DNA of 64,000 nt, from contig RPFO01000166.1 of assembly GCA_009746045.1 (NCBI GenBank), positions 116,285 to 180,284 on the forward strand. The letters run 5' to 3'. The notes below the pieces were generated by a model. It was given only the letters and a program-made list of their open reading frames with translations. It was not told the origin of the DNA and searched no databases. Positions within the stretch are counted from its first letter, which is position 1. Every line of letters starts with the position of its first letter. This stretch comes from Mesostigma viride. Taxonomy: Eukaryota > Streptophyta > Mesostigmatophyceae > Mesostigmatales > Mesostigmataceae. Of this stretch, positions 11,501 through 20,983 are shown in pieces. A program made the translations under genes and the position numbers.

Positions 11501-14500
11501 AACCCAACCCAACCCAACCCAACCCAACCCAACCCAACCCAACCCAACCCAGCCCCAAACCAAACCAAACCAACACCAACCAACACCAACCAAACCCAGC
11601 CCAGCCAAACCAAAACAAAACAAAACAAAACAAAACAAAACAAAACAAAACAAAACAAAACAAAACAAAACAAAACAAAACAAAACAAAACAAAACAAAA
11701 CAAAACAAAACAAAACAAAACAAAACAAAACAAAACAAAACAAAACAAAACAAAACAAAACAAAACAAAACAAAACAAAACAAAACAAAACAAAACAAAA
11801 CAAAACAAAACAAAACAAAACAAAACAAAACAAAACAAAACAAAACAAAACAAAACAAAACAAAACAACACAACACAACACAACACAACACAACACAACA
11901 CAACACAACACAACACAACACAACACAACACAACACAACACAACACAACACAACACAACACAACACAACACAACACAACACAACACAACACAACACAACA
12001 CAACACAACACAACGCAACGCAACGCAACGCAACCTAATGCAACCCAACGCATGATGCCACAGGCTGCGGTGTCAGCGGCGGCCCTGGACAGCTCCAGAT
12101 CATCCTCGAGGCCGGCACGCGCTACTTTGTGGTCGTTACCGGATTCTTCAACAGCTCGGGACCCTTCCACCTCAACATCCATGACGACTATTCTGTCGAC
12201 AAGGACGCCGTCTCGGTCCAGCGCGATGCGCTATTGGACTTCAAGTCCCAACTCGTCGACGCCTCCTCAGCCCTCTCCAGCTGGACCGGGGGTGACTTCT
12301 GCTCCTGGTTCGGCGTCTACTGCACCAGCAAGATATTCGCGTCCATGCTCCACATGCACAAGGCCGGTCTCCAGGGACGCGTTTCCCCCTCCTTGGGATC
12401 CCTTCCTTTGCTGACCATGCTCGACATCTCAGGCAATGACCTCGAAGGCGGCATCCCATACGAGCTGGCCGGACCAGACCTGAAAAATGACCCGCGTACG
12501 GAGGTCCTGTTGAACTTCTCAGGGAATCGCCGCATGGCCGGTTGCGTCCCTGAACCGATCGCGTACACAAAGGCCACGGCGGGAAGCCCCTTGTTCTGGA
12601 CATGGATTAACGGGACGGGCCTGGGCGGCGCGTGTGACCGGGGCAAGGAGGGCCCGCTCATGAGCTGCCCCGCCAGTGTCAAGATCACCTACGCGACTAC
12701 GCGCTAATCTTCTTCAATTTCAGCACGGTCGTCAACATCACCGACACCCAGCTGGAGAATATTATCGGCGACGAGCCCGTGCTCGCTTGCGGCAATAGCG
12801 GCGACGTGGTGTCCAACCCTCTGTACGAGGGGGGACCCTTGGAGGCGAACCCCTTGTTCGAGGGCCAGGCGGAAGTGATGTGCGTCGCACTTGATGTGGA
12901 CGGGAACGAGGACTTTTGCGAGCTTGACGCCGAGGTGGACGTGGTCACCGACCCCTTGGCCGCAAAGGTGCCGCCCTACCTGATCATCGTCGAGATCCAG
13001 GTGGCCAACTCCTCGACCAAGATGTGGTCGCCCGCAAACTTCAGGGAGGTGCTCGTCGCGATCGGACTGGCGGGAGGGTTGGCGTTGAGCACCGGCGAGG
13101 TCGTCGTTTGGCGGGCCAAGTCCGCCGAGGACTTGAGCGGGTTCCGGCCCCGCAGGTCGCGACATCTGCTCGAGGACGGCGGCGTGCTTCTCACGATCTA
13201 TTTTGGGTCGGCCACGCCTGCAGGAATCGACAAGGTTGAGGCCTGGTTCTTAAACCCGGCATCCGCAGCAACCATGCAGCAGATTTTCTTCGACGCGCTG
13301 GGCGAGCCGGTCGGGGACGTCGTGGTCAGCTCGGTGCGCTCCGGCGGTGGCGCCTGCTGCTTGCCTCCGTCACCGGACCCTGTGTGCGTGGTGGACGAGG
13401 AGATCGATAGCAGCGCCGAGTGTCTCGAGGTCGGCCGGACGCTACTGCCGAATGTCACGAAGGCCGCGGTCTGGCTGGGGCCCAACGGGCAGTGCGTGGA
13501 GTGTGCGCAGTTGTGGGGGGGCGCGGGTGCGAGCAGCGACCCCCATTTCGTGACGGCGGATGGGACTCACTTTGACTGGATGGGGCAGGGCGACCGGTCG
13601 TTTTGCATCATCTCGGACAAGGCGGTGCACGTGAACGCGCATCTGTTTGCGGGCACAGACGGCCGCAGGAAGGGCACGTGGGTAGATCAGATCGCGGTCC
13701 TTCATGGGGGTGATCATGTCGTGGTGTCCACGGGCGCCGCGGCTGGCTTCCCGGGCCTTCATGGGTCTATGTCTATCAATGGTCGTGCAGACATGAGCGT
13801 CGGCTCTTCCGCATCGGCGGTGGTTGCCAAGGGGTTCACTATGCGGCGCAAGAAGACCCGCACGTGGGTTACGGTTGAAGGCATCCTGGAGCTGGAGGTG
13901 GAGGTGGTGCGCGCAAGCACGTGGGAGGCGGGCAGGGGGCCTGCACGTGATTTCTTGGTAGGGGGTGTTGCTGCTATCTCCAAATTTATATATATGTTGA
14001 AAAGCTTGACTGTTTTGCTGCCTGCTCTTAGCCAGACCAGACCAGAGTTTCGATGTTTTGTGTTGCTTTATTGCAGTTCGCTTCTTCTCATAGGTAGCGT
14101 AGACTGTTGCGAATTTCAGATGGTGCTTTTTCATGCAGTGAAACAACAACTACATGGGTGCTTTGTTGTCGCTGTTGGCACCGCTGCCATTGACATCTGT
14201 CACTTGGAGTTTTCCAACTTTTTATTATGTTCTTTCTTCATCGTCGCTGGTGTTGTGGATCATCCCTATCCCACAGCATTGTTTGTCATCCCTGATCCCA
14301 CAGCAGTGCTTGGGACGCCCTTTTTTTAGTTCTGCCCCTTGACTTGCATCTTGCGGTGTGCTGTCTGCCTACTTTCTTCTGTGATTGAGATTGTGTGCAC
14401 TCTGCCCTAAGGCCTCGTGACCAGGTGAGCCCAAGTGAGTTCACTTTGCAATTATAGTATAACCCTTAACCCGTTTGAGCAACACTAGTTGACAGAGCAA

Positions 14501-14821
14501 CACTTGCTTTCACAGCCGCGCACACGTAGGTACTGTTCATTGTCTTGCCAGCGTCTATTTTCACTGAGTACGTCGCCATGTGCAAACTGTGCCCCTTTTC
14601 CTGTTTCAAATGGGCAAAACCAGAATTTCCGTGTCCACGGGCTGAACGCCACCGAGAGCGTTCATGGCGTGTTGGGGCAAACGTTTCGCCCCGCTACCCA
14701 AGGCGCCACCAAATCTGCGCTCAAGGGCCTGGTGGAGGGGACCGACCCTGACTACATGACCACTGGGCTGCTGGCGGCAGACTGCTCCTTCTCGCAGTTT
14801 TCAATGACGTCTGACTGGTAA
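5524..14821 (+). CDS. Secreted subtilase (S8)-LRR-root-cap-domain protein, five exons
   Basis: Exons by frame and GT-AG sites: 5524-7952, 9340-9830, 12064-12631, 12724-13957, 14624-14821; total 1,639 aa. Residues 1-24 form a signal peptide (hydrophobic LALLVLVAAVLG core). About 250-720 is a subtilisin-like domain: KVGILSGSFD at the Asp region, DEGRAMAEIIHDVAPGA at the His region, SAAGNFGD with the oxyanion Asn, and GTSAAAAHVAG with the catalytic Ser. This matches a divergent S8 group rather than canonical DTG/HGT subtilases. Then follow a plant-type LRR cap (CTWTGVTC) with LRRs continuing into exon 2, a PPC-like segment around the exon 2-3 join (GNDDCCGVSGG), a second LRR cap (CSWFGVYC), and a VWFD/root-cap-like domain (SDPHFVTADGTHFDWMGQG to GVLGQTFRP). 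Probably an extracellular or cell-wall protease or adhesion protein. The exon 3 donor is the least certain boundary. Confidence 0.82.
7953..9339 (+). other. Intron 1 of the subtilase gene
   Basis: Donor CT|GTGAGT and acceptor CCGCAG|C join two halves of an LRR in frame (ETL then NVRGNRITGTIP). The second half (about 9040-9330) contains loosely repeated GCTTGCATCC/TGCTCGCATCC motifs, a degenerate minisatellite. No independent gene is supported. Confidence 0.7.
11136..12033. repeat. Successive pentanucleotide arrays in intron 2 of the subtilase gene
   Basis: Five adjacent arrays of related 5-mers: AACCA about 11136-11310, AACCC about 11380-11551, AAAAC about 11610-11866, AACAC about 11866-12012, and a short AACGC block to about 12033. 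The + strand is almost free of G and T across 0.9 kb. It lies only about 30 bp upstream of the exon 3 acceptor. Long ORFs here are artefacts. The rest of intron 2 (9831-11135) shows no gene. Confidence 0.95.
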
Positions 14822-15520
14822 TTCTATCATCTCATTGACATTGTTTGATTTGCTTCGTGCAGAAGCAACTGCGTGAGTGCTATATGTGCGGCTGCCTATC
14901 ATGTAGCACTCCATTTTCTACAGGGTGTCTAGCTTTTATGTACATGGCTTTTTTGCTGGTTTTTTATAAGATAGGATCCCTGACACGATTTATTTGTTGT
15001 TGACACTTCGCCTTTTTTTCCCTGCCATCTTCACATGTATTACATGAACAATTTGGCACACATGCCCAGAGATGTCGACCTGGGCAAATCATTTTTTCTT
15101 TCATTCATTCATTCATTAGCAAGCACGTGGCTGCACCACGTGGATACCAATACTGACTCCAATACCAAGTAACGGAATCCCACAACCCCTGCACACAACG
15201 AGGAGGGAGGGCGCCCGGCCTCGATCAGTGCGTACTTAAGTAATGTTGTGTGTCATGCGCATACGCGTGCCATGGAGTACTATGCTGATCTCATTGAGAA
15301 AAATAATTACACAATTGAAGTTTCAAGAAACAGACAAATATCGTCCGCATCATGCCCCAGCCATATAGCAATGAGACAGCGTGCGCAGGCCAGAACTTAA
15401 TTTGGAGAATCCGGACCATGGTAGCTCGAGCCTGCTGTCATCTTTTCCGCATTTTTGAGTTGTTTAGGATGATGAATATGAATGGAGAATGAAATAGGTA
15501 GCCTTGTTCATTACAATACT
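14822..15520. other. Intergenic stretch with a MITE arm and a hairpin next to (ATTC)n
   Basis: Downstream of the subtilase stop there is no gene. A short CATT repeat near 15105-15118 is followed by CACGTGGCTGCACCACGTGG, an inverted CACGTGG pair. Bases about 15366-15490 match, with divergence, the left arm of the long-inverted-repeat element at 55500-56551 (shared GCGCAGGCCAGAA and GGACCATGGTAGCTCGAG). Confidence 0.5.
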
Positions 15521-15531
15521 ATATCGTACTA

Positions 15532-15605
15532 TCCATCCATCCATCGGGGTTAATGCTCCGTGACTCCCCAACGGGAGCACGAGTCTAATTAATTAATTAA
15601 TTAAT
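15532..15605 (+). repeat. 5' copy of the retroelement tail module
   Basis: Short (CCAT)n, then the conserved hairpin module, then (TTAA)n, essentially the same as the 3' tail at about 20889-20972. It lies just inside the left target-site duplication, so it appears to have arrived with the element rather than being an older neighbour. Confidence 0.75.
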
Positions 15606-15859
15606 ACCAGCTTAGGCCTAGCCTTTTTAGTCATGTATAGTATCTGAGAATCACACATTCCCGGTGTGGCGAGCTATGGATGCCGAGAATGCTCATAACT
15701 TTTACATCCGGGCATGAAATTTGGTCGGGTAAATTGCAGTATCTAAGCGTCTTTTGATGACGAACACGATGATATAATTTTCAGCCGCCATCGCCCAAGA
15801 TTTAGCGCAATATCATAAAACGCAGCGCAGGCAGGGATCGTATTTTCCGGAAAGTAGCC

Positions 15860-17202
15860 ATGGCGGAATCACCTTCAGCCGCCTCCCACTCCCCCGCCGA
15901 TGGGGGGGATTCAGCGCCTCATACCATCACGCAACTAGTCGACGCTGTGGACACCATTGCGACCCAGCCATCGTCTGCTGATGCCGCCATTAACGTTTCG
16001 TCTAAGCGGCATTGCCCCGGCCCCGTCGACGAGATGGACAGCCAGATCCCTCCGCCTGCGGCTCCTTCTTCCAGCGAGGTTTCCCGTGAGACCGACCCCC
16101 TTGACGACGACGACGACGACGCCATCGCCGACGCTGAGTTTGACCCAGCGGACTTCATGCCTGGCAAGGTTGTTGCCGAGCACCGGTTCTTTTCGCTTAC
16201 CGCCGTGGAGGCGCGGGCTATCCTGCACCTCATGAACAACAACAAAACTCCGATCTATTTTCCTAGCACGCTTGGCGAGACCATTTCCGTGGACGAGCTT
16301 GCCGTCATGGACGAGCCAGAGCTTCGACTTTCTGTTTTCCTGAGCCACGCGCAGGCCCCCTGCCTCCGGGCACTCTTTGCCGCTTTCGAGGAGCCGACAC
16401 GGCACCGCCAACACCCCTGATGCTCCCCGGAAGCAGACCTGCACAAGCTCAATAAGAAAGTCGCAGACATGGCTGCCCAACTCGGCACCTTGTCCACCGC
16501 TATCCGTCAAGACACTGCTGCGCTCCAATCCAGCATTGCCGAGGTCAAGGCCGCCCTGGCCACACCTCCCCAGCAAGCCGCCCCCGCACCCACCAGCTAT
16601 GCTAACGTGGTAAAACAGACGGACATTGCCAACCTGATGGAAGATGCAGCACGCAGGGGGGCTGCAGCCCACAAGACTGCTGTCGAGGAGGACCTGCGCT
16701 CACGCAGTATAGTGGTCCGGTATTTCAGGTCGCGCAGCAGCCTGAAACGGACCTGATGCTAGCGCAACGCCTGTACCACAGCCTCATCGTGGGCCGGCTG
16801 CAACTGGGCAACGAACGCATCCGCATTGAGTCGGCAGCCTGGATGGCGGGCCAGCCTGGCCCCATCCGGGTGACCTTTGCGAATGTGGCCAGCAAGGTGA
16901 AGGTACTCCAGGCCCGCAAGCTCCTAGGCGGGAGAAACGCGCCGAGCCTCGACGACCTCCTCTCACCGGCCCAGCTAGTCATCAAGAATGGTCTGCTGGG
17001 CAGCGACGTGGCGATCAAGGCCAGGCACGACCGCCAGAAGGTCTACGTCCGCCTCGTCCACGACACCCCTGTGCTATTCATCAACGGCCAGCGCACGGAG
17101 GCGCAGGCTCCTAACAAGCGGCACAAGTCGGGCCGTACCAGGCCCGCCCCAGCTGCGTCATCATCGTCTACGCACGTCCCGGGTATGGATGCCGCCCGGT
17201 AA
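15860..17202 (+). pseudogene. Retrotransposon ORF1-like protein, interrupted
   Basis: The ATG at 15860 sits in GTAGCCATGGCGG. The N-terminal part is acidic and Ser/Pro-rich with a DDDDDDD run; an in-frame TGA at 16418 interrupts it. The same frame resumes with a heptad-like segment (LHKLNKKVADMAAQLGTL), suggesting a coiled coil, and continues to about 16750. The frame then shifts by one and continues to 17202 with an RRM-like segment (PIRVTFANVASKVKVLQARK) and a basic C-terminus. This order of coiled coil then RNA-binding fold is typical of LINE ORF1 proteins. Role: ribonucleoprotein formation. Broken here by one stop and at least one frameshift. Confidence 0.65.
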
Positions 17203-17590
17203 GGGCACACCCTCGCGGCCTCGCGGTACAATAGGCTTTGGGCACAGCCTTTATAAACAAGCCCCTTTCCATCCTCATGTCGCACCGTGCGAGCATGATC
17301 AGGATGCAAGGTCGCCAGGCACGCCACGGTCAACCTTCCCGCCAATTTACCAGCCTCACACGCCTCCTAGCCCGCCTTGAGCGGGATGAGGCCCAGTCGA
17401 CACGCCGGCGACCCCAGCCAGGACGGAGACGACGCATATCCGTCCTGAAAGAAAGCCTCCATGCGTTGACAAGCATTAACCCCAATCGCCACCCTCCCCC
17501 TCCCCCCCCCCCCACCCCCACCCCCACCTCCAGCACTACCCTTCTCCACCCCCACCCCCACCCCCACCCCCCCGCTAATAGGGCAACGGC
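17203..17590 (+). other. Inter-ORF region with C-rich tract
   Basis: Between ORF1 and the endonuclease. Bases about 17490-17575 are (CCCCCA)-like polypyrimidine sequence. No separate gene is supported. Confidence 0.5.
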
Positions 17591-18073
17591 CCATTCTTGG
17601 CATTGCAAGTTTTAACGTGCGCACCCTCCCTGCAGATCCTTCTACGAGCGGCGGCACCCCAGCACGCCAACGCGTCGACGAGCTGATCGCCCTGTGCGCC
17701 GACAACAAGATCGCTGTTCTTGGAGTCCAGGAGCACCGACGCACCGTTGACCCTCAGCACGCGGTCAACGGTCTGCTGGTCGACGACCTGCGGCAGGCTG
17801 GCGGTTCCACTATGGTGGCGGCGACGCGCCGGGCCAAGGTGGTGTGGGCCTCTTGTGCTCGCCGGCAGCATCAGAGCAGCTCCAGTCCATCGTGCTGCGG
17901 TCCCCGCGTGTGCTAGTGGCCACTTTTTCGGCCACTGAGGGCCATTCACACCACACGCTAACCGTTATCGTGGGATATGCACCACATGCGGGTCGAGCTC
18001 AGGCGGAACGTGAGGCCTTCTTCGACGCCCTCAAGGAGGAGGAGGCCAACATCCAGCTCGGCACTTCCTGGTT
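17591..18073 (+). pseudogene. APE-type endonuclease domain of ORF2, frameshifted
   Basis: The segment starts ILGIASFNVRTL and continues to VLGVQEHRR, the N-terminal Asn and catalytic Glu motifs of apurinic-like LINE endonucleases. Near 17840 one base appears missing: the protein continues in another frame as GGVGLLCSPAASEQLQS and VIVGYAPHAG, and near 18065 shifts again to LDANATLPVG. The domain ends in the next entry with the SDHRLVLARIRL motif that holds the conserved Asp-His pair. It would nick target DNA for target-primed reverse transcription; this copy could not make the enzyme intact. Confidence 0.7.
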
Positions 18074-20776
18074 ATGCTGCTCGACGCCAACGCCACGCTG
18101 CCAGTTGGCACTGGGGGCGCTCAGTATTCCCCAACCAACACGACAGCCAACGGTAACACGCCTTTATTTGCGAATCTGCTGGCAGAATCTGCGCTGGTTG
18201 CATGCAATGCTTCTTTCGCACGCCCCGCTGAGCAGCTGGCCACCTTTTTTGGGCCGTCGGATCGGGTGGTGTGCCTTGATTATGTCTGCGTACGTCGGGC
18301 TCAGCGCCCCTCAGTTGTCGATGCTCGCGTCCTGCAAGATTCTGTCAGCACGGTGGAATCTGATCATCGTCTCGTGCTCGCTCGCATCAGATTGCGGTTT
18401 CCTGGGGTGAAACCGTCGCGACAGCTGGCACCTCAGCCAGATCTGAAAGTGCTCCGGATTGTGCTGAAGGATGCCGACAAGATGTCAGCAGAAGAGCAGG
18501 CCGCTATGTCGCACAGGGATGATTTCCTGGCCGTATTCGACGCCGGGGGCAGCCGACAGCAGTTACACGCCATTCCGCCGCCGGGGGATATTTCAGTGAT
18601 CCTCCGTGGTGTCGCCGCCAAGTATCGCCTGGCTGCCCGCACCCTCCCCACCTTGCCTCCGCGTCGGCAGCTTGCTGTCCACCGTCACGCACCGACAGTG
18701 GTCGCCGCCAGGCAGATGCTCCGCCGCAACAGAGATCCGATCGCCAAACCTGGGCTGCAAGCAGCTCTGAGGGCCGCCTACGAGCAGGCTGAGAAGGCAG
18801 ATGCTCAGCAGATGGTCAAGGACCTGCGCAGCTGCCAGCAGAAGCACGACGGCAAGGGGGCCTGGTTCTGGTACAAGCGCCTCGGGCACCCGGACGGCCT
18901 CGGCCGGCCCCACCGCCACGACGTCCCCGGCGCCCCAGCCAAGCGGCTTCGTACCTGGGCCACGGCCACGGCCGAGGTCGTGGGGACAGCTGCGCCGCCC
19001 CCACCCCTGCTCCCAGCCGCCGCCGCCCGCCCGGCCGCCCTGGCCGGCCCCGCAGGGCCCCCGGCCCCGCCTAGGTCAGCGGCGGACTACCTAGTCCCCC
19101 CGCTGGTCGGCCCACTTGGCGACCCGTCTGACATGCCTCCTTTCACCTCTCGCGAGGTCACGGAGGCGGTCCAGCGCCTGCGTTATGACGCAGCCACCGG
19201 CTCTGACGAGATTCCGGCCGCAGTTGTAAAACTTGCAGCCGAATTCGAGGACACAGGTGTTATGCTGCTCTTCCGGGACATCTGCAACCGCCTTCTGCTG
19301 TCGTCGCAACCACCTCCAGCGGCCTGGCAACACAGTTTTCGCACGATGCTGTACAAGAACAAGGGGTCGCCTGCCGACCCCGGCAACTACAGAGGGGTGT
19401 GCATTCAAAGTGCCCCCCTCAAGCTTCTTATGCGGCTCATCCTGAACCGCCTGCGCACGGCCCTGGACGGTCACCTCAGCGAGACTCAGCACGGCTTCCG
19501 TTCAGGTCGCAACACAGTACAGGCGCTCTTCGCTACTCGCCGACTGGTGGAGGAACTGCAACGCCTTCAGCCTGGTGAGTCCCCTTTGCACCTTGTGCTG
19601 GTGGACTTCATCAAAGCCTTCGATTCGGTTTTCTGGCCTGCGCTTTGGGACATCCTCGAGTTGTTCCGGATCCCCCGCCCCCTGATTGCTGTCATCCGCA
19701 ACCTGTATGAAGGGTCCACCACTTCGGTGCGCACTTCTTACGGGACCACGCCCCCATGCCCTTTACAGAAGGGTGTGTGGCAGGGCTGCGTGCTGTCGCC
19801 CTACCTGTTCATTATTGTTGTCGAATACGTAATGATTCAGGCGCGCAAGCGATTTGCCCGCATCGTGGGCAGGGAACCAGGAGTGCAGGTTGCTAACAAA
19901 TTCTGGCATGGCGGTGCGGACACGGAGATTCGGCTAGCAGACATCATTTACGCAGACGACACCACCCTCTTCGAGGACACTGAGCACGTGCAGACATGGC
20001 TTGACTGCCTGGCTCTCGAGGCCCGTGCAGTGGGGCTTGAGGTCAGCAAGAAGACAGAGGCCCTGGCGGTTGGGCTCACCAACCCAGCGCCGCCCCTCTA
20101 TCTCCTAGACGGCTCTCGAGTCCTGTATCGGGACCGCGTTAAGCTGCTGGGCAGCCTGCTCCCTAGCTGCGAGGTTGATGTGGACCACCGCATCTCCCTC
20201 GCCTGGCACGCTTTACGCCAGTACCGGGCCCTGTGGCGCAAGCCCCTGGGCAAGATCGAGAAACAGGACCTGTTCAAGGTCCTCGTCCTTCCTGTTCTCA
20301 CGTATGGCGCCGAGACGTGGACCCTCACCGCCGACCTGGCCCGCAAGCTGGACGGCGCGGTCACCAGCATGCTGCGTTCCATTTTCAGAGTAGGATATGC
20401 TGCTCATGTCCGCAATGAGGACCTGTACCAGGGCATGCCCTATATCACCAGCACAATTAAGCAACGCCGCCTGCAGCTAGTAGGGCACCTAGCTCGCACC
20501 AACCAGGTAGACACCTCACGTGGCCCCCCCGCAGGACTGCGACCAGCCCAGCCTGGCCGGCACCTCCTGACGTGGGCTGGGCCCAGTGATGTTAGACGCC
20601 GCAAGGCCCGCACCTTCAAGGAACAGCTAGTAGAGGACATGGGGGGCCTAGGCCTCTCCGTGATTTGGAAGAAGATGATGGACAAGGCCAAGTGGGCCCA
20701 GGTCATAGAGGACAACGAGCCCCCCCCAGTGGGGAAGCGCCCGCGTGTGCAATCCCGCGGGAGGCACGCTAGATAG
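18074..20776 (+). CDS. Retrotransposon ORF2: endonuclease C-terminus plus reverse transcriptase
   Basis: An open frame of 900 codons; it is the 3' part of ORF2, so the ATG at 18074 is probably not the real start. It begins inside the endonuclease (SDHRLVLARIRL, about 95-106). The RT domain includes YKNKGSPADPGNYRGV, the ETQHGFRSGRN motif, DFIKAFDSVFWPALWD (first catalytic Asp), GVWQGCVLSPYLF and the catalytic YADDTTLF box around residue 633. The C-terminus has LTYGAETWTL, a QRRLQLVGHLART motif and a PPPVGK ending. Role: target-primed reverse transcription. The RT half is intact, although the endonuclease half upstream is frameshifted. Confidence 0.85.
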   Translation: MLLDANATLPVGTGGAQYSPTNTTANGNTPLFANLLAESALVACNASFARPAEQLATFFGPSDRVVCLDYVCVRRAQRPSVVDARVLQDSVSTVESDHRLVLARIRLRFPGVKPSRQLAPQPDLKVLRIVLKDADKMSAEEQAAMSHRDDFLAVFDAGGSRQQLHAIPPPGDISVILRGVAAKYRLAARTLPTLPPRRQLAVHRHAPTVVAARQMLRRNRDPIAKPGLQAALRAAYEQAEKADAQQMVKDLRSCQQKHDGKGAWFWYKRLGHPDGLGRPHRHDVPGAPAKRLRTWATATAEVVGTAAPPPPLLPAAAARPAALAGPAGPPAPPRSAADYLVPPLVGPLGDPSDMPPFTSREVTEAVQRLRYDAATGSDEIPAAVVKLAAEFEDTGVMLLFRDICNRLLLSSQPPPAAWQHSFRTMLYKNKGSPADPGNYRGVCIQSAPLKLLMRLILNRLRTALDGHLSETQHGFRSGRNTVQALFATRRLVEELQRLQPGESPLHLVLVDFIKAFDSVFWPALWDILELFRIPRPLIAVIRNLYEGSTTSVRTSYGTTPPCPLQKGVWQGCVLSPYLFIIVVEYVMIQARKRFARIVGREPGVQVANKFWHGGADTEIRLADIIYADDTTLFEDTEHVQTWLDCLALEARAVGLEVSKKTEALAVGLTNPAPPLYLLDGSRVLYRDRVKLLGSLLPSCEVDVDHRISLAWHALRQYRALWRKPLGKIEKQDLFKVLVLPVLTYGAETWTLTADLARKLDGAVTSMLRSIFRVGYAAHVRNEDLYQGMPYITSTIKQRRLQLVGHLARTNQVDTSRGPPAGLRPAQPGRHLLTWAGPSDVRRRKARTFKEQLVEDMGGLGLSVIWKKMMDKAKWAQVIEDNEPPPVGKRPRVQSRGRHAR

Positions 20777-20972
20777 CTCCCCCTAGGGCAGTGTGCGGCT
20801 GCCTAGATAGATGTTGTAGTTAGAATGTTGTTAGATAGATGTAGTATGTAGCCAATGTAGATAGATTAGACCGGTAGGAATGTGTGCACCCATCCATCCA
20901 TCCATCCATCGGGGTTAATGCTCCGTGACTCCCCAACGGGAGCACGAGTCTAATTAATTAATTAATTAATTA
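20777..20972 (+). repeat. 3' UTR and tail of the full-length LINE
   Basis: A 3' UTR of about 110 bp ends TGTGTGCACCC, followed by about four ATCC units, the hairpin module (inverted CTCCC and GGGAG around a CAAC loop, with outer GTG/CAC pairing), and about six TTAA units. The tail abuts the right target-site duplication. Confidence 0.8.
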
Positions 20973-20983
20973 ATATCGTACTA

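Larger units (their letters stand above)
15532..20972 (+). mobile_element. Near full-length APE-type non-LTR retrotransposon with tail modules at both ends
   Basis: The element lies between two copies of ATATCGTACTA (15521-15531 and 20973-20983), an 11-bp target-site duplication. It encodes an ORF1-like protein, an APE-type endonuclease and a reverse transcriptase. Both ends carry (ATCC)n, a module with GGGGTTAATGCTCCGTGA and an inverted CTCCC/GGGAG hairpin, and (TTAA)n. A microsatellite 3' end instead of poly(A), and a C-terminus with a QRRLQLVGHLART motif, resemble RTE-like clades; clade assignment is inference. Several frameshifts in the 5' half show this copy is probably inactive. Confidence 0.85.

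Noticed and set aside
11012-12182. Thr-Gln-Pro-Asn or Val-Leu-Cys-Phe rich ORFs on both strands
   Set aside because: They come from pentanucleotide arrays within an intron whose flanking exons splice in frame.
15860-20776. Penelope-like element because of pseudo-LTR-like ends
   Set aside because: The endonuclease is APE-type and the RT has LINE motifs (YADD, GHLART); no GIY-YIG motif was seen.
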